NCBI RefSeq assembly: GCF_000276665.1
Contig: NW_004955470.1
Coordinates: 3,384,605 to 3,448,604 of the forward strand
DNA: 64,000 nt
From: Chinchilla lanigera
Lineage: Eukaryota > Chordata > Mammalia > Rodentia > Chinchillidae
Reading direction: 5' to 3'
The notes beneath the pieces were generated by a model that ran no database searches, was not told the origin of the DNA, and saw only the letters and a program-made list of their open reading frames with translations. The translations under genes were made by a program, and so were the position numbers. Of the stretch, positions 17,816 through 27,005 are shown one piece after another. Within the stretch, counting starts at the first letter, position 1, and each line of letters starts with the position of its first letter.

Positions 17816-18720
17816 GGCACTGTGATGATCAGTGAGCTCATAGCTAATGTGCTACTGGGAGATGAGGTCTGGTGGGAGGTGTGACCTGGAAGAGTGTATC
17901 TCCCTCCCCTCCCTCACTCTTTCCTCTCTTCACTCTCTACTTCCTGACCACCATATGGTGAGCAGTTTCCTCCACCCTGCCATTTTTGCCTTGGAGCCAG
18001 CTAACCATGGACTAAACCCACTGAGATTGTGAGTCAAAATAAACTTCTTCTCCTTTAAATTGTGGGTATCAGGTACTTTGTCCCAGCAACACAAAAGTGA
18101 CTAAACAGAGGCCATTACTGCCAAAGTCCACCAGCCACCAAGAGAAAGGCACCATTAGAGTCTGAGAGGGTCAACATCACTGGACTAGACTCCAGGGTTT
18201 CCTTAATCACCTGGTCTGTGTAGACAGGCCTGAGCAGCCTCGTTCACCCAGGGATAAAAGCCCTGCAGGGGGTTGGAGGAATGCAAAGGCCCTGAGAGGA
18301 CAAGAGACTCACCTAGAGCCCGGGGCTAATTAGTGCCAGATCTGTCATGCAGTCCTCACTGCCCCCACCCTCTTTCCCCAGCCACCCTGCTGGTCTCCCG
18401 GCCCCTGCTGCCCTTCTCTCTTAAAACACTGAGCAGTTCTCTGCACTGAGGCAGATGAGAGGGGTAGGGCTGAGTCAGAACAACTAATGAGCCACACTGA
18501 AGATGATGCAGAGGTGGAAAGAGCCCACAGAGGCTCCCCCAAAGTCTATTACCCATGAGAAATCTCACCCTCAGGGCCTCCAATCCCAGGGTTACAACCT
18601 GTGGCAATCTTGTGGATCACACAAAGCATCCGTCCACCAGGGGCTGAAACTAGGGGCAAGACTGTCCTTGCACATCACACACAAATCACCCAGAACCCTC
18701 TAGGGCCACTGTACCACGAA

Positions 18721-18772
18721 TGTGGATGAGGATGAGGATGAAGAGGAAGAGGAAGAGGAAGAGGAGGCAGAG
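18721..18772. repeat. (GAGGAT/GAGGAA)n purine repeat
   Basis: Tandem gaggat units run into gaggaa units, about 50 bp. Confidence 0.9.
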
Positions 18773-18894
18773 GGGCTTCCCAGCTTATACCATGCCCAGC
18801 TCAATGCCACCTCCTGCAGGGAGTTGTACCCACACCTGTTCTTCTCCGGCTCCTGAATATCTTGCCTCCACACACACTATTCCACCCCACATCC

Positions 18895-19002
18895 CAGACA
18901 TCTCACTGCGTCCTGATTGGCTGGGCCTGATTCAGCCCCAAGAAATCCAATTTCTCGTCTGCACGGTGGAAAAGATAGCCAAGCAGACATCTCACTGCGT
19001 CC
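18895..19002. repeat. insert with 19-bp direct repeats, an inverted copy of 19623-19686
   Basis: The direct repeat cagacatctcactgcgtcc is perfect at 18895-18913 and 18984-19002. Between the copies, 18916-18979 is the reverse complement of 19623-19686 with one mismatch in 64. The arrangement looks like a short templated insertion with target-site duplication. Confidence 0.88.
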
Positions 19003-19550
19003 CTGTCAGTTCTCGCCCACTGACACTCCTAGCAAGACAGACAGGTGCTGGAAAAGTAGAGAACCCATCCCAGGCCTGATGGTGGGAGGGGGAAGAGGAA
19101 GTGAATTAGCCCGAGGGCCCATCCTGTGACTCATTTTTGTCCCCAAAGCCATGAAGGGATGGCCTCCAGGAGACACAGGTGGACAGACTGCATAGTTTCA
19201 CGGGTTCTCACATCTAAAATGGGGTTGGGGCCTCAACTCAGCCTGTGCCCTACCTCAGGCAAACAATGACAAGAATGCACAGGAGACAGCACGCCCAGCT
19301 GAGCCAAACTGGGGCCAGATGCCCCGATAGGGCCTGCCCTGCTTTTCACCCTCCTGCCTGAGCAGCGTTCTGGCCCCCTGGCTTCTCTGTCCTGAGGGAC
19401 AGAGAAAACCACCATGCAATCATTGTTGGGCTCCTCCGACGCCTCCCCTTCAGCTGGACATCATCCCCTCGTATGTTAAACTTGAGATCTCAAGCGGCCA
19501 GTGTGTATTCTCCATAGGATGGGAGCTTAAAAGTGCCACCCATTTTCTTT

Positions 19551-19622
19551 GCTGTCACCTTGTGACAGTCCTGCTAGGTAGACGCTGCTGTCACCTTGCA
19601 ATGGTCCTACTAGGTAGATGCT
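19551..19622. repeat. two tandem 36-bp units
   Basis: Units 19551-19586 and 19587-19622 both start gctgtcacctt and end ctaggtaga(c/t)gct, with a few mismatches. They lie in or beside an antisense MIR-like stretch. Confidence 0.88.
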
Positions 19623-19690
19623 GCTATCTTTTCCACCGTGCAGACGAGAAATTGGATTCCTTGGGGCTGAATCAGGCCCAGCCAATGTCT
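19623..19690 (-). repeat. source-side arm of the inverted duplication (MIR-like)
   Basis: The stretch contains ccaccgtgcagacgagaaat, resembling the antisense MIR core (cagatgaggaaactgag). The first 64 bp are duplicated in inverted orientation at 18916-18979. Confidence 0.7.
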
Positions 19691-21028
19691 CAAGTGGCTG
19701 AGCTAGGCCCTGTCACATGGTAGGTCACCCAGCAGAAGTGTCACCCAGACTAACGCATTCTCATTTATGTTCCCATTTATGTCCCCACTGTCACCCTAGT
19801 CCCCAGGGTCGGCTGGACACGGGTTCTCACCCGGCCTGGCTCCCCATTAGTCTTGAAAGGCTACTGCTTCCAAAGTAGCTTGCATTTTAGCCAGAGACCA
19901 TTCAAAATCTGCAAGGGCGCTCTCATGGAAGATGTGGAGGTGTCTGAATGGATTTTTAGAGGTTTGAAAGGCAGCAAACTAGAACTCACAAAATGCTCAC
20001 TGCAGCCCAAACAGGAATTGCGTTCATCTTTCCCCTAAAGGGACCAGATGAGGCTGGTGAAGAAGCCAGTGGCTGCGTACTATTTGTGCTCTGTTTGGTT
20101 TGGGCCCTGGGATCCAGCATCTCAATCTTGGGGCTTGCAGGAGACAGTGGCCCCCAGTGGCCAGGTCTGAGCAGAGGACTCCCACTCCTGGCACAGGCCA
20201 GCTGGCTCAGGACCCCCTTCTTTCTTGCCCAGAATTATGTGTCACCATAAGAATGTTCCTCTTGCTAAGGTGGGAGAGCAAGGCCACAGGGAAGAGGTCC
20301 AATTTGTGAGTGGCAGTCGGGACCCGCCAACTTGCTTAAGAAACCACCACACAAGTTAGTTCCAGACACCATGGCCATCGGACGTCTGCGGTGAATTGTT
20401 GGAGGCAGGGGAGGTGCGAGGACTGAAAGAACTCCTTCCTTGGCCACCTCCATGCCGGCAGCTGCGGGCTCAGGCTGATTTCTGCATGGTCTTGGCTCTC
20501 TTGGGGCCCACAGACAAGGCGAGGTGCAGGGGCTTCCTAGGTCACCTGCCCAGAGGGTGGGTGTCAGGGACCCTTCCTTCCTCCCCAGTCAAGAGGGGAT
20601 GATTCTCTCTTTCTGTCCCTCCACCCACATGGCTAGGAGCACTCTTTGGAGTTATAGAATTAGGACATCTGCCACTGCCTTCCCGCTCCACACAGCAGCC
20701 TCAGCCAGCAAGTGAAACATGGTTGGAGCCCTCTCCCCAACTCCCTACAGGTCACCCCATCTGGAACAACAAGTGACATCACCTCAAACTTCAAAAAATT
20801 TTTTTAAAAATCAAATTTTTAAAGTTTCCCATCAGAAGAATTTCCCCACGGCTTTGACCCTTCCTGGGCCCCTTCTTCCCGCCCTGTCCCCCTTCCCCAA
20901 CAGCCTCCCTCCCTTCTCCCTGTCACTTTGAGTCCCTTCATCTGCCTGAGGCCAATGTGCCCCACCCCCAGGACCTTGGCATCTTTCCACCATATCTCCC
21001 ACCCTTGCTGGTCCATCCTCAGTGTATA

Positions 21029-21809
21029 CAGCAGTCTTCCTCTGGTCTCTCCCCACGGCACACACAATGGTCCTCTGTTGGTCTGTCCCCACAGTGTATG
21101 CAGTAGTTCTCTCACCCGTGGTTTTGCTTTCTGCAGTTGCAATCACCAATTTTCAACTGAGGTCCAAATATATTAAATGGAAAACTCAAGAAATAAGCAC
21201 TTTGTAAGATTTAAACCATATGCTGTGCTGAGTGGCATGATAAAATCTCAAACGATCCCCCTCCATCCTGCCCCGGAGGTGAGTTATCCCTTCATCCACC
21301 GCATCCACACTGTATACACTACCCCCCCCAGTAGTCACCTGTCAGCTGTTTCAGATGACTGTCACCTCATCACTGTGCTTGTGCTCAAGTAACCCTTATT
21401 TGACTTACTAATGGTCCCAAAGCACAAAAGGAGTGATGCTGGCAATTTGGATATGCCAAAAAGAAGCCACAAAGTGCTTCCTCTATGTGAAAAGATATAT
21501 ATGTTTTACCTAATGAGAAAAGAAAAATAAAACACACACTGAGGTTGCCACAATCTGCAGTACCAGTGAATCTTCTCTCTGTGAAATTGGAATGGAGGAA
21601 AAAACAATTTGTCCTGATTTTGCTATCACACCTCAAACTGCCAGAGTTACAGCCAGCATGGGACATGATAAACACTTTGTGAAGATGGAAAAGGCACTCA
21701 ATTTGTGCAGAGGAAAAGACATAGCATTATAATGATTGGCACTATCCAAGTTTCAGGCATCCATGGGGAGTGGTGAAACATATCTCCCAAGGATGAGAGA
21801 GGCCTTCTG
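21029..21809 (+). mobile_element. Tigger (pogo-like) DNA transposon, internally deleted, transposase relic
   Basis: The element has matching inverted ends: cagcagtcttcc on the left, and on the right the reverse complement cagaaggcctctc. TA lies outside both ends (21027-21028 and 21810-21811), as expected for this superfamily. Inside is cggttttgcttt-like text, then from about 21413 the broken start of the transposase frame (residues like KSSDAGNLDMPKR can be recognised), with stops and shifts. About 1 kb or more of the transposase is missing; near 21748 the text switches to the 3' terminal part (tttcaggcatccatggggag). It cannot encode an active enzyme. Confidence 0.87.
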
Positions 21810-22183
21810 TACTCAAATTCCTGCTTCCTTCCAGATGATGCCACCACCCATGACCCCAAACAGATGAACACATAAACAAGCAAAGAGCAAATGACAAAAA
21901 ACTAACAGCTACTGAAGTCCAACCAAACCAGAACAAACACCTCCACCCACCCTGCTCCTCCTCAGACTTTTGCAGCAGGCTTCTTGGAAGAGTGTGCTCA
22001 TGGCTCTGCCTACTCCTCCCTGCCACGTACTCTTTTCAACTTTGTTAATAGTTTAGTTTTCTTAACCAGCTTAGATGTACACATGGCTTGAAGTGTTCAA
22101 ATATCTTACAAAAAGCCACATATACCCGTACTATTGCCCTCTGCACCTTTCTCTTTTCCCCACAGGCAACCAATTTGCCTCTT

Positions 22184-22276
22184 TTTTTTTTTTTTTTGGT
22201 TTTTGTACTGGGAATTGAACTCAGGACCCTACCCTTGCCAGGCAGGCACTGTGCGCTTAAGCTACATCCCTGGCTC
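22184..22276 (-). repeat. ID-like SINE with 14-bp TSD
   Basis: Antisense body: poly-T, gtactgggaattgaactcag, ttgccaggcaggcactgtgc. The duplication ccaatttgcctctt lies at 22170-22183 and 22277-22290. Confidence 0.93.
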
Positions 22277-22439
22277 CCAATTTGCCTCTTGTGACTGATC
22301 ATTTTGGTGTTTGTTTCTAGGCATACATAATAAATCCACATTGAAGCTTCTTAGGTTTTTAAGATTTAGGGTTTCTTGCTATGGAAGATAAGTTAGCTTC
22401 TCTTCCTCCTCTACTTCCTCCACATTTACTTCCTCTTAT

Positions 22440-22830
22440 AGTTTAGATCTAAAATGGCTCCCAAAGGTCTCATGTGATTGGCTCAGGAGGAACTACACTC
22501 ATCAGCAGATTCATCCATTGATGAGTTCCACAGCTGAAGGTGATGTTAGGAGGTGGGGCCTGATTGGAGGTGGCCGCTGGGGGCGTGACCTGGCAGGGGT
22601 GGGGATTCCTGTCTCCACTCCTCCCTTCCCTTCCTGTCTTCTGGCGCCCATGAAGTGAGCACCTGTCTTCTACCAGGCCCTCTGCCATGCTGTTTGTGCT
22701 TTGGGGCCAGCCAATTTCAGAACCCACTGGAAACTGAACCCACTGCAAATTGTGAGCCATGATTTCTGTATTTCTAAGGGGCTGCCTACTTCAAAGTCTA
22801 AAAGATTTGTTCCTACATTCTCTCTAGAAA
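22440..22830 (+). repeat. MaLR-type LTR
   Basis: It has gtttagatctaaaatggctc, gttaggaggtggggcctgat and actgcaaattgtgagccatg, in the usual MaLR order. Confidence 0.65.
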
Positions 22831-22849
22831 TATTATTGATTTGACTAGG

Positions 22850-23215
22850 GTTTAGGTATGGTCTGGGTTGGTCCCAAAGGGCTCCCAGGGCTCAGGAGTT
22901 TGGTCCCCACTGTGGCCATGCTGGAAGGAGGGCCTTCAAGATGTGGAGCCTGGTGGGAGGTCCTTGGAGTAACAGGTTGTGCTGCCTTTGGAAAGGACTG
23001 TGGGCACCAGTCTTGCTCTGACTTTCTGTGTTTGCCATGTGATCTCTTCCTCCTGTGTACACTCCACCATTACACCATCTACCAAGAAGTCCACAGCAGA
23101 GCCAAGCCAATGCTGGTGCTGTGTCCTTAAGCTCTCAGAACTGGGAGCCAAAGGATTCTCTTTTCTTTATAAAGTATCCAATCTCAAGTATTTCATTATA
23201 GTAACAGAAAACAAT
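22850..23215 (+). repeat. second MaLR-type LTR
   Basis: It has tttaggtatggtctgggttg, tggtgggaggtccttggagt, ctctcagaactgggagccaa and ctttataaagtatccaatct. It follows the first LTR closely and in the same orientation. Confidence 0.7.
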
Positions 23216-23434
23216 GCATCATATAAGTGGAATCATACAATCCATTTTTTATGACTAGATCACCTCTCTTAGTATAATATCCTCAAGGCTATCCATGTTG
23301 TAGCATGAATCTGATTTCCCATCCTTCTCAAGGGTGCATAATATTCTGATGTGTATCCACATTTTGTTTACCCATTCACCTGTCAATGAACACTTGAGTT
23401 GCTTCCATGTTTTAGCTATTGTGAATAATGCTGC

Positions 23435-23789
23435 TGTCTTGGTTACTTTTCTCTCGCTGCTGGGACAAAATACCTGACGCCCAAAATTAAGGAAGGAAAG
23501 GTTTATTTCGCTTACAGTTTGTGGAGGTTTCAGTCCATACTTGGCAGATTATAAGGCAGAGTGGCACATGGCAAAGAGCTACAGCTCAGGGAGGCAGAAC
23601 ACAGCTAAGCCGCAAGCACACACCAGGGCGGAATGGGGGAGGAATGCCCTCAAGCAGCTTCTTCCTCTCCCTTATGTATGCAAACTATCCACCCCAGGGT
23701 GGGTGTAGCTCTCACACCCATCAAACTCTTAAAGCCTGCCCCATGGCCGCTTGAGGCTTTGGGGGGACACACAGATTCAAACCATAACA
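23435..23789 (+). repeat. solo-LTR-like repeat with 5-bp TSD
   Basis: It starts tgtcttggttacttttctct and ends ccataaca, so it has TG...CA ends. It duplicates gctgc at 23430-23434 and 23790-23794 inside the L1. Terminal TG/CA with 5-bp duplications is the signature of an LTR, probably of the ERVL/MaLR type. No coding part is present. Confidence 0.75.
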
Positions 23790-24192
23790 GCTGCTATGAA
23801 CATGGGTGTATAAATACCTCAAGACCCTTGCTTTCAGTTATTTTAGGTTATATATCCAGAAGTGCAATTGCTGGGTCATATGCCAATTCCATTTTTAATA
23901 GAAAACCACCATTTTATACAAGAACTATACATTTGACACTCCACCATCATTCACAAGGGTCCTAATTTCTCCACATCTTCACTAACATTTGTTCGTTTTT
24001 AATTGATAATCACCATCCTAGTGTGTATGGGGTAGAATCTAATTACAATTTTTACTTTCACTTCTTTAATGATTAGTGATGTTGAAATATACTTATAGGT
24101 CACTTGTGTAAAAATCTGGAAATATCTATTCAAATCCTTTGACCAGGACAGGGGCTTAGGGAAAAACATTTTTGGACCACTTATTCAGAATG

Positions 24193-24346
24193 CTTTTTTT
24201 TTTTTTGAGAAAGGGTTTTGCTGTGTAGTTCAGGCTAGTGGTGAGTTCACTAGGTAGCACAGGTTGGCCTCGAACTTGCAGTGATCCTTCTGCCTCACCC
24301 TTCAGAGTGCTGGGATTACAGGCATGCACCACCACCATGCCTGGCT
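24193..24346 (-). repeat. B1-like SINE
   Basis: Antisense: poly-T, gagaaagggttttgctgtgt, gagtgctgggattacaggca, accatgcctggctg. Contains the internal duplication seen in this genome's B1. Confidence 0.92.
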
Positions 24347-24499
24347 GTTTCTTATTCTTGTGATGGTGATAGTTTCCAGAGTTCCTTATACATTTTGGAT
24401 GTTAATCTCTTATCAGATATATGATTTGCAAGTTTTTTTTTTTTTTTCACTTCTACGGGCTTTGGTTTTACTTGTCAACTTTTGATGAACTAACTTTTT

Positions 24500-24735
24500 T
24501 GTTTGTTTTGTTTTGCTTTTTAAGCACTGGTAATTGAAGCCAAGGCCTTTGTATTAAACTATGTTCCCAACTCTTTTTTTTTTTTTTTTAATTTTGAGAC
24601 GGGGTCTCACTAATTGGCTAAATTGCCTAGGTTAGAACCAGGCGTGTTGGCACACCCCCGTAACCCCAGCACTCAGGAGGCTGAGGCAAGAGGGTTGGTA
24701 CAAGTCTAAGACCAGCCTGGGCTACAAAGTGTTAA
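24500..24735. repeat. decayed SINE pair: antisense ID/B1 part then sense B1
   Basis: 24515-24632 reads as antisense ID/B1 remnants (actggtaattgaagccaagg; gagacggggtctcactaatt). 24634-24735 reads as sense B1 (aggcgtgttggcacaccccc, ggaggctgaggcaagagg). The two face each other and may pair. Confidence 0.7.
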
Positions 24736-24898
24736 ATACGTCCCCAAGGTGTATGAAAAAAGATCTATTTTCCCATCCCTTTACTGTCTATGCTATCAAT
24801 ATACTTACTTTTTGTACAAAAGTATGCAATTTGATTTCCCTGACTTTTATGAATTTCCATGCCTTTTTCATGCGCCTCTTGGTTTGTTCTTTTGCATT

Positions 24899-24986
24899 TC
24901 TGGTTTTTTTGGTACCAGGAGTCAAACTCAGGACCTTGTGCTTGCCAGGCAGGCACTGCGCTGCTGAGCTACATCCCGGCCCTTGC
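24899..24986 (-). repeat. ID-like SINE
   Basis: Antisense: ggtaccaggagtcaaactca, cttgccaggcaggcactgcg, ctgagctacatcccggccc. Confidence 0.92.
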
Positions 24987-25106
24987 ATGTTGGTTTTTGT
25001 GTTCCTTTGTATTTACAACTTTTGGGTATTTTTCCATCAGATTATCCTTTCTTCCCATCAGTGCCTCATATTTTAACAGTTTGGGGCATATTTTACTGTT
25101 ATGTTT

Positions 25107-25188
25107 GTTTTGGTTTGGTTTTTTGGTGCTAGGGATAAAACCCAGTGCATGCTAGGCACTCTCCCACTGAGCTATAACTGCAGCCCTG
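25107..25188 (-). repeat. ID-like SINE, diverged
   Basis: Antisense: tttggtgctagggataaaac, gctaggcactctcccactga, gctataactgcagccc. Confidence 0.82.
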
Positions 25189-25349
25189 TAGAAAAAAATT
25201 TAATGTGCATGTAGGCAAACAATTAATCTATTTTATAGCTTTGGCTTTTTAGGTTTAAGCAGACCTTCCTTTTTTCTGGGTCACAAGCATATTCTTCTAG
25301 ATTTTCTACTAATACATGCAATAAATATGGTATGTTTTCTTCTGTTGGT

Positions 25350-25610
25350 TAGATAGCCTGGGCTTAAATCCTAGCCTCTTCTACATGCTAGTTAGTGACA
25401 TGGGCTGGCAACTTGGCCAGTTCTTCAGTTTCTGCCCTATGGCATCCCTCCTAGGGGCTGCTGAGGATCAGGTGAGATGTGGCGAAGCAGGTGACACACA
25501 GCCAGGGTGACACAGCACTCAGCATTACTTACATAGTGACTGCCACGCATTGTCCCACCCATCGCTAATGGGCACATGCATTGATGATTATTATTAAACT
25601 ACTTTCTACT
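25350..25610 (+). repeat. MIR SINE
   Basis: Sense MIR: gcctgggcttaaatcctagc, cttggccagttcttcagttt, then a decayed tail with a tgattattatta end. Confidence 0.7.
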
Positions 25611-26837
25611 CCTACGGGTTTGACTTTGAGTCCACATACGAGTTATTCATCTGGTGCTGGTCTTTCTGTGCCTGGCTTATTGGTTAGCATGGGACCCTCT
25701 GGTGGCCTGTGTTCTTAGTAGTCTGTGGGCCATGACTGGAGGCTCTTTTATGTTCCTCTTCCTAATCAGCCATTGCCTTGTGGTATATTCTACGCGGTCA
25801 ACTGTATGGGTTCTCCTGAGCCTTGCTTGGATTCAGGCTGAGTCTCTTGGATGACCTGGGGGCAGTTTCCCTGGTATGAAGTCTGCTTTGTTACTTCCTG
25901 TCTCTCCTCTTGGCTTTGTGCTGGACCAAAAACCTCCAAGACAGAGCTGACAGGTGAACACGTGAACAGGCCTTGTCCCCTCCTACAGAGGAAGGAATTT
26001 CCCTCAAGCTTCACAATTTAGGTCCCCATTTACTCCGGTAAGTACTATTTATCACACCGAGAAAGGTCCTTTATACTCCCAGTTTGCCAAGACATTGGCT
26101 CAAGAATGTGTGAGGCTTTTATCTGCTTCTCTTGAAGGGATTCCAAGGTTTTCTTCTTTTAAGTTGATATTCTAGTTAATTACACTGATGAGTATTGCTG
26201 ACCTGGGGCCCTTGCCCTGGCAGCCCTCTGGTCACCAAACTCCCTCAGGTGATTTCTCTTTCTCAGAGAGAAAGATGGAAAGAATAAAACAGGACCATGA
26301 GCTCTGGTAAGTTTCCCTTGCAATGATGGGCTTTTCCCTGGGGCTGCAGTGTCTTGGAAGTCTACAGTTTCCTTGTCTGATCAGTCTTTGGAAATGGTGT
26401 ATTTATTGTCCTGTGGCAGATGTGTGCAGGTCTTGGAAAAAGAAAGGACCAAGCCAGCTATGTCCCCAACCTGTTTCTGACCAAGCACCCAGCACACCCC
26501 ATACGGACTGGCCATCCTCACAGCCCGGCTATGGACCACAGCCACGTTCTGCACCCACCTCCGGGAACAATGAGCCACCTGCCTGGAGTTAGGACCTCCT
26601 GGCTCGGCAGAAGCCGCACACTGGTAGACAGCCAGCAATGAGCAGCCCTTTATTGGGTCTTCGTCTCTTGGTATCTTGGAACTTCATCTTCCCAAGGCCA
26701 AAGAAATCAAAGAAAACTTCACCCAGAAAAGTGAATGATGCCCAGATGCATAAGTTTTCAATACAGTAATGCTTTTAAATGTACCACGGTTTATTTGGGA
26801 TTTTGGCTTTTGGACGCATACATGGAGTTGACATAGT
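25611..26837. other. intergenic DNA without recognised features
   Basis: I see no exon or repeat that I can name. Short open frames on both strands carry no family signature. Confidence 0.5.
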
Positions 26838-26862
26838 GTGTGTGTGTGTGTGTGTGTGTGTT
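26838..26862. repeat. (GT)n microsatellite
   Basis: About 12 GT units. Confidence 0.95.
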
Positions 26863-27005
26863 GCCTGGACAAGAAATACAGCCCTGCACCTAAGCCCTAG
26901 AGATTCTGATCCAGTTGCCCAGAGGACACAGGAACTAGCATTTTCGAGAAGCCTGTAGAGGGCTTTTACAGACAGGCAGGTTTGGGAATAGCTGACTCGT
27001 AAAAC
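26863..27005 (+). repeat. MER5A-like hAT DNA transposon relic
   Basis: Order of phrases fits the MER5A interior: cctagagattctgatccagt, aactagcattttcgagaagc. Both ends are decayed. Confidence 0.5.

Larger units (their letters stand above)
17080..18110 (+). repeat. MaLR-type LTR interrupted by nested insertions
   Basis: Old MaLR LTR text occurs in three pieces: 17090-17121, 17243-17301 (caatctcatatgtttggaag, gtgattggaccatgg) and about 17815-18110 (cccactgagattgtgagtca, aaataaacttcttctcc, ggtactttgtcccagcaaca, ending actaaacag). An ID SINE and an L1-like piece split it. Confidence 0.75.
23216..24495 (-). repeat. L1 fragment, antisense, interrupted by two insertions
   Basis: Reverse-complement L1 text: gctattgtgaataatgctgc, ccagaagtgcaattgctggg, atgattagtgatgttgaaat, cttatcagatatatgatttg. 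It is split by the LTR at 23435-23789 and by a B1 at 24193-24346. Confidence 0.85.
24736..25330 (-). repeat. probable antisense L1 with two ID insertions
   Basis: AT-rich text between the SINEs (ctatcaatatacttactttt, ttttgggtatttttccatca, tttaggtttaagcagacctt) resembles antisense L1. The assignment is moderate. Confidence 0.45.
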
